A DNA stretch of 64,000 nt from Erysipelotrichaceae bacterium OPF54 (GCA_022834735.1 BQKD01000001.1:1775659-1839658), one strand, 5' to 3'. Shown: positions 42,380 to 50,945, counted from the first letter of the stretch. A program made the numbers and translations. The notes: generated by a model from the sequence alone, not told the origin.

Positions 42380-43615
42380 TTACTCCTCCTCTCTGAAGCG
42401 CATGTGCTGCCTTCTTCTGATCCGGCTGTTCTCCACCTTGTCGACCGTCCGGATCGGGATCAGCTTTCCGTCCATCCCTAGCAGCCAGGCCTTTCTCCTG
42501 TCTTCGGGATCCATCTTCACCTTTACTGTCTCGCGCATGTATTCGGCCGGCACCTCGTAGCTGATCCCGTCGATCACGAGTGTCGAATCGGTCCTCACCT
42601 TTCTTTCGTACGTATGCAGGAAATACTGTTCCACCGCTTCGTCAGGAAGGAAGCGGAACCGCTGTGCATCCTTCAGATAGCGCTGGCGCGGCGTCATATC
42701 TTTCAGCGAAGCGTGTTGGCAGTTGATGTATTTCTGAAGATAGTCCCCGAAAGATTCCCGGACCTCTTCGATCGTCTGATAGGCATTCCAGTCCGAACAG
42801 CGCAGCCAGTGGTCCTTGAACGTTCGGAATGCGCGCTCCTGTTTTCCTTTCGCGCTTCCGTCCCGCACCGGCGCATGCACCAGGGCGACCCCCAGTCTTG
42901 CACAGATCATATTCAGCTGGTGGTTGTCATAAGGCGAACCATTGTCTACATACAGTACAGACGGGATCCCGTAAGTCATGACCGCGTTCTTCAGGATCTT
43001 CTGAAAGTTGACGGCCGTATCGGCTTCAAAGATTCCCCAGCCCACGATCATCCGGGATGCGTCATCCAGGATAGAAACCAGATACAGCCTGTGTCCGGCC
43101 AGCCTGTATAGATAGGATGTATCGGCCTGCCAGACCTGGTTGGCAAATTCTTTCTCGAACGCTCTGCGCTCTTTTCCCTGATGGATCGGTTCGAGACGGC
43201 TCTGAGGCAGAGAACGCACGAAACGATCGATCGTGGACTGGGAAACGCGGGCCGGGATAAACCCTTCTTCGATGAGCCGCGCACGCAGGACCGTATTGAT
43301 GATGCGCGGATACTGCCGGCGCAGAGCGATGATGCGTTCCTGCGCCTCGGGACTCAGAGTTCGGGAAGTCCCCTTGTCGCTCCTGGGACGGGAAATCAGT
43401 CCATCGAATCCGCCGGAACGGTATTCATAGGCCCAGTGAGCGAAAGTCTGCCATGAAAATGATTTTTTGACACCGGAGACCGGGTTTTCGAATTCTTTTT
43501 CGGCAAGATGACGGTAAAACTGACGGTTTGTCGAAAAAGGATGAGTGCCGGAAATGACAGGAGCGATGATCCCGAATTTCCATAAAGCGATTTTTTCCTT
43601 GTCGGTTTGATCCAT
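42380..43615 (-). CDS. DDE (rve-type) transposase of the insertion sequence
   Basis: A 411-residue transposase. An N-terminal helix-turn-helix region (FSWQTFAHWAYEYRSGGFDG, RIIALRRQYPRII) precedes the integrase core with the acidic triad in VWQADTSYLYR, LYVDNGSPYDNH and GSAKGKQERAF. A C-terminal beta-barrel-like part (DSTLVIDGISYEVP) resembles MuA/TniA-type enzymes. I start at ATG 43615, where AAAGGAGG lies upstream; the frame is open to 43750 but without a site. The C-terminus is strongly basic (RIRRRQHMRFREEE). Confidence 0.92.
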   Translation of the reverse strand: MDQTDKEKIALWKFGIIAPVISGTHPFSTNRQFYRHLAEKEFENPVSGVKKSFSWQTFAHWAYEYRSGGFDGLISRPRSDKGTSRTLSPEAQERIIALRRQYPRIINTVLRARLIEEGFIPARVSQSTIDRFVRSLPQSRLEPIHQGKERRAFEKEFANQVWQADTSYLYRLAGHRLYLVSILDDASRMIVGWGIFEADTAVNFQKILKNAVMTYGIPSVLYVDNGSPYDNHQLNMICARLGVALVHAPVRDGSAKGKQERAFRTFKDHWLRCSDWNAYQTIEEVRESFGDYLQKYINCQHASLKDMTPRQRYLKDAQRFRFLPDEAVEQYFLHTYERKVRTDSTLVIDGISYEVPAEYMRETVKVKMDPEDRRKAWLLGMDGKLIPIRTVDKVENSRIRRRQHMRFREEE

Positions 43616-43680
43616 AAAGCAGAATCCTCCTTTGAGATTACTGTACCGGGCTAAAAAGAGGAAAGCGACGGACAAATGAT

Positions 43681-44220
43681 TCAGGAAGGAGAAAAAAGAC
43701 CATAGACAAAGGGTGCAGATAAAATAGTGTGAGGCGAAAAATAGGCGCATTCATGAAAACGAAGAAAACTCTTCAGAAAGGCATGCATAGAAGAACGGAT
43801 ATGAGCAAGAAGATCATACGGGCTACGGTCAAGATCGCGGATCATGATACAGGAGAGGAAAAGCAGAGAGGAATAGCGGTCGATCCATCGGCGCAGGGTC
43901 GTTCTGGAAATATCAAAAAGCGCAGCCGTTCTCGACTTGTTGCCGGCACAAGGTCCGCAGCAGTACTGAAAGAGCACTTCAAAAATAAAAGGATAGGAAA
44001 ACGAAGAAAACGGACGGGCATCATAAGGGAGTATGGTATGATAGGAGCCGCAGGAAGGACAAAAAACGACACGAACCCGTAAGCGTTTTGTCGGATTGGA
44101 AGGAGAGAGGCAGAAACGGGAGTAGGATGAGTAATCGAGCATCTGGCCGCGCGCCCCGCAGGACGGGCAGGATAAATCATGCGAAAAAGGGTTGTCGAAA
44201 GCCGAAAAATTGATTATCAT
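43681..44220 (-). CDS. Zinc-ribbon/helix-turn-helix protein of the insertion sequence (DUF6431-like)
   Basis: About 179 residues from ATG 44220 (MIINFSAFDNPFSHDLSCPS), with an uncertain start. It has a zinc ribbon built from CPSCGARG and FCPSCGSYH, further Cys in QYCCGPCAGNKS, and a helix-turn-helix SRTAALFDISRTTLRRWIDR. This arrangement resembles DUF6431 proteins encoded with DDE/AAA elements in Firmicutes. It may recognise the element's ends or control its genes. It is the first gene of the four; no clear ribosome site was found. Confidence 0.7.
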   Translation of the reverse strand: MIINFSAFDNPFSHDLSCPSCGARGQMLDYSSYSRFCLSPSNPTKRLRVRVVFCPSCGSYHTILPYDARPFSSFSYPFIFEVLFQYCCGPCAGNKSRTAALFDISRTTLRRWIDRYSSLLFLSCIMIRDLDRSPYDLLAHIRSSMHAFLKSFLRFHECAYFSPHTILSAPFVYGLFSPS

Positions 44221-44342
44221 AAAATTGTTCGTTAGGACGGGAGAGAGTTTGTTCGCAAAACAATTAGGGCTCTCTCTTTTTTTGCGCCTAACACCTTTCC
44301 ATGTCAATCATCTCATAAAATGAAAATAATGTGACGAAAAAA

Positions 44343-44390
44343 AGCAGAATAAATTCATCGTGAAATGATCGATGATGAATTTATTCTGCT
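44343..44390. repeat. 17-base inverted repeat near the right end of the element
   Basis: AGCAGAATAAATTCATC (44343-44359) and GATGAATTTATTCTGCT (44374-44390) are perfect inverted copies around a 14-base loop. The hairpin could block transcription entering from luxS or be a regulatory or transposase site. Confidence 0.8.
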
Positions 44391-44421
44391 TGTCTTTATA
44401 AATAAGCGAGGATAGCAGGAC

Positions 44422-44438
44422 GACGCTCTACAGAAAAG
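44422..44438. repeat. Right terminal inverted repeat and target duplication
   Basis: GACGCTCTACA (44422-44432) is the inverse of the left end TGTAGCGCGTC with one mismatch; GAAAAG (44433-44438) repeats the left flank. Confidence 0.92.
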
Positions 44439-44852
44439 ATCATTTCAACGATACGGTGCTTACGACATTCGATATCCGCATGACCAGTCCGAATGATGAA
44501 CCGGTCCTCAACACGGCCGAAGCCCATACGATCGAACATCTGGCTGCCACGTATCTGCGCAATGATCCGCAATGGAAAGAGCGAGTCGTCTACTTTGGCC
44601 CGATGGGATGCCGGACCGGCTTTTACCTCATCCTGGAAGGTGATCTTGAATCAAAGGACATTGTCGGTCTCATGAAAGATCTGTTCACGTTCATGGCCGG
44701 TTTTGAAGGAGAAGTTCCCGGCGCCAGTCCGAAGGACTGCGGCAATTATCTGGACATGAACCTGCCGATGGCGAAGTTCGTTTCGAAACGCTTTCTCGAC
44801 AACGTGCTGACAGACATCGATGAATCAAGGCTTATTTATCCGCAATAAAAAC

Positions 44853-44878
44853 AAGGGATGGCACCACGCTCATCCCTT
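44853..44878 (+). terminator. luxS terminator
   Basis: AAGGGATG / CATCCCTT, a perfect 8-base stem with a 10-base loop and trailing TCTTTGTG, four bases after the luxS stop. It also faces the convergent gene at 44889. Confidence 0.7.
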
Positions 44879-44888
44879 TCTTTGTGTC

Positions 44889-45314
44889 CTACATTTCCTT
44901 TTCATATTTCTGTCTGTAATAGATCGCGCTTCCCTGCACGAACAGGTATGCGGCCACGAGCAGCAGGATCACGATAAGATCGGCATCCATCAGGGCAAAG
45001 GTGAACATTAGCGCCCCGAACACGAACGTCATGAGATCGTACGCTTTCGATTTGGCATAGTTTGCGATCGCAATGTTCCGCTCGTCGTTTTCCTCGATCT
45101 CGATATGCTTTTTCAGTTCAGGATCGCTGCTGAGCGCTTTTTCGCTGATCAGCTGGGCCGCACCGTAGCCGAAGATCCCGCATCCCAGGCCCTGGCACAC
45201 ATAAGGAATGGCCTGAAGAAACTCATTCGTCAGCTCGACTCCTTTGAGCAAATAAAATCCGATTCCCCACAGCAGAAGTCCGGCTGCCGTCACCATATAG
45301 TATTTCTTTTTCAT
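44889..45314 (-). CDS. Small four-helix membrane protein, partner of XRE regulator
   Basis: A 141-residue protein with four likely membrane helices (VTAAGLLLWGIGFYLL; AIPYVCQGLGCGIFGYGAAQL; FVFGALMFTFALM; DLIVILLLVAAYLFVQGSA) and an acidic cytoplasmic loop (ELKKHIEIEENDERNIAIANYAKSKA, positions 68-93). Proteins with this END/ERN-containing loop commonly pair with a short XRE regulator in Firmicutes; their function is unknown. The ATG overlaps the stop of the regulator (ATGA). Confidence 0.8.
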   Translation of the reverse strand: MKKKYYMVTAAGLLLWGIGFYLLKGVELTNEFLQAIPYVCQGLGCGIFGYGAAQLISEKALSSDPELKKHIEIEENDERNIAIANYAKSKAYDLMTFVFGALMFTFALMDADLIVILLLVAAYLFVQGSAIYYRQKYEKEM

Positions 45315-45514
45315 CTTTCATCCTCCTCGTAAATAAAAATGTCCTCGATCGGCTTGTCGAAATAGCGCGCGATCCGGAAAGCGAGCTGGATCGACGGGTT
45401 GTACCGCCCGTTTTCGAGCGACCCGATCGTCTGCCGCGACACCTCCAGCGCTTTTGCCAGATCCTCCTGTTTAAGCCCTCTTTCCTTTCTCAGCGCCTCC
45501 AGTCTGTTTTTCAT
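45311..45514 (-). CDS. XRE-family transcriptional regulator
   Basis: A 67-residue helix-turn-helix protein (RLEALRKERGLKQEDLAKAL, VSRQTIGSLENGRYNPSIQL, FDKPIEDIFIYEEDER), close to the YozG-like type. AAGGAGG lies five bases before the ATG. Two copies of a 20-base palindrome surround its promoter (45527-45593), so it is probably autoregulated. It is translationally coupled to the downstream membrane protein. Confidence 0.93.
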   Translation of the reverse strand: MKNRLEALRKERGLKQEDLAKALEVSRQTIGSLENGRYNPSIQLAFRIARYFDKPIEDIFIYEEDER

Positions 45515-45526
45515 GGTTCCTCCTTG

Positions 45527-45593
45527 ATGGAAAGCTTGCTTTCCATATCTTTATTATAATCCTGCATCGTTATATGTAAAGCTTGCTTTCCAT
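45527..45593 (-). promoter_or_regulatory. Twin-operator promoter of the XRE gene
   Basis: ATGGAAAGC-TT-GCTTTCCAT (45527-45546), a perfect palindrome, and ATGTAAAGC-TT-GCTTTCCAT (45574-45593), with one mismatch, flank a consensus minus-strand promoter: TTTACA (45575-45580), 16-base spacer, TATAAT (45553-45558). One operator overlaps the -35, the other the start region and ribosome site. Confidence 0.8.
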
Positions 45594-45603
45594 CAATCGG
45601 TCA

Positions 45604-45677
45604 AAAGGAGACACTTTTCCCCTTCTTGTCTCCTTTCAAACGGCTGCGCACCAAAAAAGCCGGACCTATGATCCGGC
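45604..45677 (-). terminator. Two successive hairpins in a gene-free stretch
   Basis: AAAGGAGACA / TGTCTCCTTT (45604-45636), followed by TTGACC on the minus strand, and GCCGGA / TCCGGC (45659-45677), followed by TTTTTT. No gene ends on the minus strand just upstream of them. The stretch 45678-45900 holds only a short frame without a start codon (ending KGFVKKMVGKTGC), perhaps a gene relic. Confidence 0.5.
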
Positions 45678-45959
45678 AATTCCAATTCAAGAACGTACCA
45701 GCTTCCCCACAAAACTGTTCGTTTCTTCTTCTTTATTTTAGCCGTTTTCCTTTCCGCTGTCTTGAAAGTGTCCCGAAATGCACGCTTTTTGACCCAATTA
45801 ACAGCCTGTTTTTCCTACCATCTTTTTGACAAATCCTTTTAATTGTGCATCGTTAACGCTTGCGTCTGAAAATATTTTTTCGTTGATTTTCTCGAATAAA
45901 TGGTTTTTCTTTTCATTATATCTATTATAATTTTATTAATAAGCGAAAGTTGGAATAAT

Positions 45960-46661
45960 ATGAATTATGAAATCACACTGTGCGAAGATGATGCGGTACA
46001 AAATGAAAACCTGGTCAGCTGGCTTCAGGAACACTTTTCGCAGGCCCATGTCTGCGCATTTACGAGCGGGCACGCACTCATTGACCATGTCCGCCAGCAT
46101 CCGGCAAAGCGGATCATCCTCATGGACATTATGCTCGACGAGGGAGCCAGCGGCATCGAAGCGGCCCGGACCATCAAAACGATCGATCCAGGATGCGTGA
46201 TCGTTTTCCTGAGCTCGTTTCTCGAAAAGGCGTGCGACGTGTACGAAGTCGATCACTGTTATTTCGTGTACAAGCCGCAAAAGGAAAAACGGCTGGAACC
46301 GGCCTTGAAAAAAGCTCTTTCCGTGCTGATGGAAAAGCCTCGATCTCTCATTGCGCATGCCGGCGCCTGCACCTTGTGCATCGACCCCGGAACGATCGTG
46401 TATCTTGAACGCATCAAGCGCTATACGCTGATCCACTGCATTGATCAAACCTATAAAGTAAAAGAAGACCTGGAAAACCTGCAGGAACAGCTTCCCGGCA
46501 CCTTTTCGAGATGCCACCGCTCTTTTCTTGTCAACTTCCGGTATGTGCGATCCTACATGGTCCATGATCTGGAAATGAAGAACGACAAGCTGATCCCGGT
46601 ATCGCGCCGTTATGTCCAGCCAGTCCGGAAGGCTTTTCATCAGTACCTGTCCAGTATCTAG
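45960..46661 (+). CDS. LytTR-family response regulator (AgrA-like)
   Basis: A 233-residue regulator with receiver start MNYEITLCEDDAVQNE, phospho-acceptor Asp in RIILMDIMLDEG (about residue 59), Ser/Thr in VFLSSFLEKA and Lys in YKPQKEKRL. The LytTR DNA-binding domain occupies about residues 130-230 (IDPGTIVYLERIKRYTLIH, FSRCHRSFLVNFRYVRSY). It is followed by its GHKL kinase after 11 bases. The receiver-kinase pair resembles agr-type systems, but no AgrB/AgrD peptide genes are adjacent. Only a weak GGA lies before ATG 45960. Confidence 0.9.
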   Translation: MNYEITLCEDDAVQNENLVSWLQEHFSQAHVCAFTSGHALIDHVRQHPAKRIILMDIMLDEGASGIEAARTIKTIDPGCVIVFLSSFLEKACDVYEVDHCYFVYKPQKEKRLEPALKKALSVLMEKPRSLIAHAGACTLCIDPGTIVYLERIKRYTLIHCIDQTYKVKEDLENLQEQLPGTFSRCHRSFLVNFRYVRSYMVHDLEMKNDKLIPVSRRYVQPVRKAFHQYLSSI

Positions 46662-46672
46662 CGAGGTGCCCT

Positions 46673-47503
46673 ATGAAAAACGCGATCCATTCCGCACGAT
46701 TTTATACCATACTGTATTTATTGTGCGAAGCCGCCCTGATCCTTCTCATCCCGGCCGTCAGTTCTGTGATGCGGCACCTCTTCGCTCCCGGATGGATGCT
46801 TCTTGTATTCATCCTGTTTGCGGCTGCCGTTTTCTGCGCGATCCGCCTCATCCGTACATTGATTGGCGAAATGAATGAAGAAATAAAACGGGAAACGATC
46901 CGGTCCCAGAACATGATCCATAAAGAACATGTTCTCGCCCAGATCAAAGCAGAACACGATATGGAACATCTCTTGAAAAAGCTGCAGGCCCTGGAACGCG
47001 ATGAAAACGACAGCTCGCGGCACATCGACGAGCTGCTGTATGCTCATGCCGAATCCCTTTTCATCCGCTATTGCCCGAATCCGGTCGTAGACGCCCTTCT
47101 CTATCATAAATCGCTTCTCATGAAAGAGCAGGAAATCGACTTTTCGATCGTCGCCGCCGTTCCGGCCCAGATCGATCTTGATCCGTATGCGGTCATCAGC
47201 GTGCTGATGAACCTGATCGACAACGCCATCGAAGCTGTATGCCGGCTCGAACACAAAAAAAGAACGATCGATATCCATATCCGCCTGCAGGCCAATATGC
47301 TTGTCTGCCAGATCAAAAACCCGGTTGCCGGCAGCGAACGTCTGATCCATGGGATCTCGACAAAAAAAGATCAGAAACGTCACGGACTCGGGCTTCTGAT
47401 CATTGAAAGAACATGTCATGAGCATGACGGCTTGTTTTTGCATACGGTAAAAGATGGATACTGCACTTGTATGGCCACGCTCAGGGTCGGAGCGCATAAC
47501 TGA
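46673..47503 (+). CDS. GHKL sensor histidine kinase
   Basis: A 276-residue membrane kinase with two N-terminal membrane segments (ILYLLCEAALILLIPAV and MLLVFILFAAAVFCAI), a coiled linker, H-box KAEHDMEHLLKKL (phospho-His, about residue 100), N-box LMNLIDNAIEAV (about 180) and G-box RHGLGLLIIERT (about 240). It has only two membrane spans, far fewer than AgrC-type kinases, so it may sense the membrane or a partner protein. GAGGTG precedes the ATG. It is the only fully intact histidine kinase in the window. Confidence 0.92.
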   Translation: MKNAIHSARFYTILYLLCEAALILLIPAVSSVMRHLFAPGWMLLVFILFAAAVFCAIRLIRTLIGEMNEEIKRETIRSQNMIHKEHVLAQIKAEHDMEHLLKKLQALERDENDSSRHIDELLYAHAESLFIRYCPNPVVDALLYHKSLLMKEQEIDFSIVAAVPAQIDLDPYAVISVLMNLIDNAIEAVCRLEHKKRTIDIHIRLQANMLVCQIKNPVAGSERLIHGISTKKDQKRHGLGLLIIERTCHEHDGLFLHTVKDGYCTCMATLRVGAHN

Positions 47504-47511
47504 TCAAACAA

Positions 47512-47535
47512 AAAAGTTCCTAGAAAGGAACTTTT
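47512..47535. terminator. Terminator between the kinase and sirtuin genes
   Basis: AAAAGTTCCT / AGGAACTTTT with loop AGAA, a 10-base perfect stem with T-rich ends on both strands, between convergent genes. Confidence 0.9.
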
Positions 47536-47539
47536 CTGC

Positions 47540-48271
47540 TTATTGGATGACTTCGTCGAGCACCTTGCCGATCGCCTCATGGATAACAAGATCCGCCTGC
47601 GAATCCATCGGCGTGCTCTGCTTGTTGATCAGGACAAGATGCTTTCCTCTGAAATACTGGATCAGGCCGGCTGCCGGATACACGACAAGGCTGGTGCCTC
47701 CTACGATCAAAACATCAGCATGGGAAATCGCGTCGACCGCCTTGTAGATCACATGCTCGTCCAGACCTTCCTCGTACAATACGACATCCGGTTTGATGAT
47801 CGACTGATCCACATCGCAGCGCGGGATGCCATCCTTGTCTCTCAAGGCGATCGTCTGCTCCAGCGTGAACGGCTTGCCGCATTTGGTGCAGAAGTTGCGC
47901 AGCACCGAACCATGCAGTTCGAGCACATTGACCGAACCGGCCTTCTGATGCAGACCGTCAATGTTCTGCGTAATGACCGCTTTCAGCTTTCCTTCTTTTT
48001 CCAGTTCAGCCAGTGCATGATGCGCCTTGTTCGGAAGCGCATCCTCATAGATCATTTCGTTGAAATAAAACTCGAAAAACTCTTTCGGATGGCGCGTATA
48101 AAACGTATGGCTGAGCATCTGCTCGGCAGGATACGGGTATTTTCTTTTATACAGTCCGTTATCGCTTCGAAAGTCCGGAATATGGCTTTCGGTCGAAACG
48201 CCCGCACCGCCAAAGAAAACAATGTTGTCTGAATGCTTGATGATTTCACGTAATTCCTCGATTTTGTCCAT
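47540..48271 (-). CDS. NAD-dependent protein deacylase (sirtuin), atypical zinc site
   Basis: A 243-residue cytoplasmic SIR2-family deacylase. NAD-binding and catalytic motifs are intact: FFGGAGVSTESHIPDFR, ITQNIDGLHQKAG, LELHGS (catalytic His), KPDVVLYEE and VGGTSLVVYPAA. The structural zinc site normally has CxxC and CxxC. Here the first pair is CTKC, but the second reads RCDVDQS, so the fourth Cys is Asp. AGGAG lies before the ATG. It is between terminators and monocistronic. The missing Cys may be compensated by Asp or weaken folding. Confidence 0.93.
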   Translation of the reverse strand: MDKIEELREIIKHSDNIVFFGGAGVSTESHIPDFRSDNGLYKRKYPYPAEQMLSHTFYTRHPKEFFEFYFNEMIYEDALPNKAHHALAELEKEGKLKAVITQNIDGLHQKAGSVNVLELHGSVLRNFCTKCGKPFTLEQTIALRDKDGIPRCDVDQSIIKPDVVLYEEGLDEHVIYKAVDAISHADVLIVGGTSLVVYPAAGLIQYFRGKHLVLINKQSTPMDSQADLVIHEAIGKVLDEVIQ

Positions 48272-48290
48272 ATTGTTTCATCTCCTGAAA

Positions 48291-48311
48291 AAGACGGGAT
48301 CGTCCCGTCTT
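48291..48311 (-). terminator. clpB terminator
   Basis: AAGACGGGA / TCCCGTCTT, a 9-base perfect stem, loop TCG, followed by TTTTTC on the minus strand; 10 bases after the clpB stop. Confidence 0.85.
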
Positions 48312-48321
48312 TATTGTACTG

Positions 48322-50898
48322 CTATTTTTTGTTTGATGTCACTTTGATGTCATATTTTCCGTCTTTGACGTCAATATCGATCACAGCATCCTGCATAGCG
48401 CCTTCCTTGATCATCTGGCGCGCAATTTCTGTTTCGATCTGCCGCTGGATGTATCGTTTCATTGGACGGGCGCCAAATACCGGATCGACACCATTTTCGG
48501 CAATCTTGTCGTAAACAGCGTCCGATACGTGCATCGTGATGTCTTTTTCGCTCAGGCGATGTTCCAGTTCACCCATGAATTTGCGGGCGATCTTGACAAA
48601 CGCAGCGTCATGAAGCGCGTTGAACACAACGATCTCGTCGATACGGTTGATAAATTCCGGACGGAAGTGCGCTTTGACCGCTTCCATATACTTCTCGTGA
48701 AGAAGTTCCGGCTCGTTTTTATATTCGAACGCATACTGGCTTCCCAGGTTGCTTGTCAGAATAATGATCGTATTTTTGAAATCGACCGTCACACCTTTGG
48801 AATCGGTGATCCGTCCGTCATCGAGGATCTGAAGCAGAACGTTGAATACGTCCGGATGCGCTTTTTCCACCTCGTCGAACAGCACGATAGAATACGGATT
48901 GCGGCGTACCGCTTCGGTCAGCTGGCCGCCCTCTTCATGACCGACATATCCTGGAGGCGCTCCGATCAGACGGGCCACGCTGTGTTTCTCCATGTATTCG
49001 GACATATCGATCCGCACGATATGACGTTCGTCATCGAACAGCTGTTCTGCCAGCGCTTTGGCCACTTCGGTCTTTCCGACACCCGTAGGGCCAAGGAACA
49101 GGAAGCTTCCGATCGGACGGTTCTCATCCTGGATCTGCGCTTTGGAACGAAGGATGCAGTCAACGACCAGCTCGATCGCATGATCCTGACCGACAACCCG
49201 TTTTTCGAGAACATTCTGCAGATTGAGCAGCTTCTCGCGCTCGCTTTCCACAAGACGGGTCACTTCGACACCTGTCCAGCGCGAAATGATCTTGGAAACA
49301 AGTTCCTCGTTGACCGTTTCCTGGATCAGGCTGCCTTCATCTTTCGGCAGACCGCCGCTGTCCTTGTTGATACGCGCCTCCAGCTCAGGAATGATCTGAT
49401 ACTGCAGCTTGGCCGCGTCTTCATAGCGAAGATCGTTCTGCGCCTGCTCGAGATCAAGCTTCGCTTTTTCGAGCGCCAGCTTGTCTTCCTGCGCCTGATT
49501 GAGGACACGCTTCTCGTCTTCCCATTTTGTATGGAGCTCGTCGCGCTTTTCCTGCAGCTTGCCCATTTCCTGCTCGATCTCCTGACGTCGTTCCACAGCC
49601 TTTTTATCCGTTTCTGACATCAGGGATGTTTTTTCGATCTGCAGCTGCATGATCTTGCGCTCCAGCTCATCCAGTTCCTGCGGCATGCTTTCCATCTGCA
49701 CTTTCAATGTGGCACACGCTTCATCGACCAGGTCGATCGCCTTGTCAGGCAGGAAGCGGTCCGTAATATAACGGTCCGACATCGTGGCCGCCGATACAAG
49801 GGCATCATCAAGGATGCGTACCCCGTGGTAGCCTTCGAAACGGTCCTTGAGCCCGCGAAGGATCGCGATCGTATCTTCCACATTCGGCTCGCTGACATTG
49901 ACTTTCTGGAAACGGCGTTCGAGCGCCGCATCTTTTTCGATATACTGACGGTATTCATTGAACGTCGTGGCACCGATCATATGCAGTTCGCCACGCGCAA
50001 GCATCGGCTTGAGCAGGTTTCCTGCGTCCATGCTGCCTTCGGTCTTTCCGGCACCGACCAGGTTATGGATCTCGTCGATAAAGACAATGATCCGTCCGTT
50101 CGAGCCTTTGATCTCGTCCAGCACGGCCTTGAGCCGTTCCTCGAATTCGCCACGGTATTTCGCGCCCGCGATCAGGCTGCCCATATCGAGCTCGATCAGC
50201 GTCTTGTCCTTGAGAGATTCCGGCACATCGCCCTTCATGATACGCCATGCCAGTCCTTCGACAACGGCTGTCTTACCAACACCAGGCTCGCCGATCAGTA
50301 CAGGGTTGTTTTTCGTTTTCCGCGAAAGGATCTGCATGACTCGGCGGATCTCGTCGTCACGGCCGATGATCGGATCGATCTTTCCTTCGCGCACTTCAGC
50401 GACCAGGTCGCGTCCGTACTTCTTGAGCGCTTCCAGATTCTCTTCCGCGTTCGGCGTATCCATCTTGCGGCCGCCGCGGCGATCCAGCTCAGCCTGCTCG
50501 CATGCCTGCTCGGTCAGGTTGAACGTCTGTACCAATCTTCTTGAAATATAGGAGCGGTTGAACATCAATGCGATCCACAGCGTCGCGACAGACAGATAGA
50601 TCTCGTCATGCTGTCCTGCCCATTTGGCTGCTTTGTCGATTGACTTCTGCACTTCATTTGACAAGTTGATATTTTGAGAAGAGCTCTTCGCAATCTTTTT
50701 TTCTTCCTCCGCAATGATGGTCAGCGCCAGTTTCTTATCCACATTCAGACGGTCGAACAGACCATCGAGAATTTCAGATTTGAACATGGCTTCCAGCACA
50801 TCGATCGTATCGACGGATGCATGCTGATTGGCTTTTGCGTCATTCACTGCATTCATCAGGATCTTTTGCAGATTCTCGGACATTTTTTCAAAATCCAT
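48322..50898 (-). CDS. clpB: ATP-dependent chaperone ClpB
   Basis: An 858-residue disaggregase that rescues aggregated proteins with DnaK. N-terminal domain about residues 1-145; first AAA+ module with Walker [11 protein letters not shown] (about 203) and [14 protein letters not shown]; a long coiled-coil M-domain at about 395-520 ([29 protein letters not shown]), which marks ClpB rather than ClpC; second AAA+ module with [11 protein letters not shown] (about 603) and [22 protein letters not shown] lies before the ATG. A minus-strand TATAAT is at 50940-50945. I found no CIRCE or CtsR box in the short upstream region. Confidence 0.96.
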   Translation of the reverse strand: MDFEKMSENLQKILMNAVNDAKANQHASVDTIDVLEAMFKSEILDGLFDRLNVDKKLALTIIAEEEKKIAKSSSQNINLSNEVQKSIDKAAKWAGQHDEIYLSVATLWIALMFNRSYISRRLVQTFNLTEQACEQAELDRRGGRKMDTPNAEENLEALKKYGRDLVAEVREGKIDPIIGRDDEIRRVMQILSRKTKNNPVLIGEPGVGKTAVVEGLAWRIMKGDVPESLKDKTLIELDMGSLIAGAKYRGEFEERLKAVLDEIKGSNGRIIVFIDEIHNLVGAGKTEGSMDAGNLLKPMLARGELHMIGATTFNEYRQYIEKDAALERRFQKVNVSEPNVEDTIAILRGLKDRFEGYHGVRILDDALVSAATMSDRYITDRFLPDKAIDLVDEACATLKVQMESMPQELDELERKIMQLQIEKTSLMSETDKKAVERRQEIEQEMGKLQEKRDELHTKWEDEKRVLNQAQEDKLALEKAKLDLEQAQNDLRYEDAAKLQYQIIPELEARINKDSGGLPKDEGSLIQETVNEELVSKIISRWTGVEVTRLVESEREKLLNLQNVLEKRVVGQDHAIELVVDCILRSKAQIQDENRPIGSFLFLGPTGVGKTEVAKALAEQLFDDERHIVRIDMSEYMEKHSVARLIGAPPGYVGHEEGGQLTEAVRRNPYSIVLFDEVEKAHPDVFNVLLQILDDGRITDSKGVTVDFKNTIIILTSNLGSQYAFEYKNEPELLHEKYMEAVKAHFRPEFINRIDEIVVFNALHDAAFVKIARKFMGELEHRLSEKDITMHVSDAVYDKIAENGVDPVFGARPMKRYIQRQIETEIARQMIKEGAMQDAVIDIDVKDGKYDIKVTSNKK

Positions 50899-50939
50899 AG
50901 AAGTCCTCCTTACTTTAGACTACTTTCATCTTTAGAATT

Positions 50940-50945
50940 ATTATA
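50940..50945 (-). promoter_or_regulatory. -10 box of clpB
   Basis: TATAAT on the minus strand, 41 bases before the clpB ATG; the -35 position reads TGGAAG, a poor match. Confidence 0.45.

Larger units (their letters stand above)
41112..44432. mobile_element. Insertion sequence, 3,321 bp, DDE transposase plus AAA ATPase, in luxS
   Basis: Bounded by inverted ends TGTAGCGCGTC (41112-41122) and TGTAGAGCGTC (complement of 44422-44432), 10 of 11 identical, in the TG...CA style of Mu/Tn552/IS21-like elements, with a 6-base duplication outside. It carries four minus-strand genes: a zinc-ribbon/HTH protein, an rve-type transposase, an ExeA/TniB-like ATPase and a small protein. Three TTTATTTT-containing repeats spaced about 20 bases (41177-41230) lie inside the left end and look like transposase-binding sites. 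All genes are open, so the element may still be active. Family placement is by architecture only. Confidence 0.93.
41042..44848 (+). pseudogene. luxS: S-ribosylhomocysteine lyase LuxS, split by an insertion sequence
   Basis: The 5' part (41042-41111) encodes MEKITSFTIDHIKLKPGIYV and SRK; the 3' part (44439-44848) continues DHFNDTVLTTFDIRM. Removing 41112-44432 and one 6-base duplication gives one frame of 160 codons with all LuxS landmarks: metal motif HTIEH (EAHTIEHLAATYL), catalytic Cys in GPMGCRTGF and the later SPKDCGNY. LuxS cleaves S-ribosylhomocysteine in the activated methyl cycle and yields the AI-2 signal precursor. As it stands the 5' part ends in the element after a few codons (SRKV, TAG), and the 3' part lacks a start with a ribosome site, so the product should be absent. 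GGAGGAA precedes the ATG. Confidence 0.97.

Noticed and set aside
45840-45930. Minus-strand frame ending KGFVKKMVGKTGC as a possible signal-peptide precursor
   Set aside because: No start codon lies between the upstream stop and the conserved-looking part, and it lacks an AgrD-like amphipathic leader and acidic tail.
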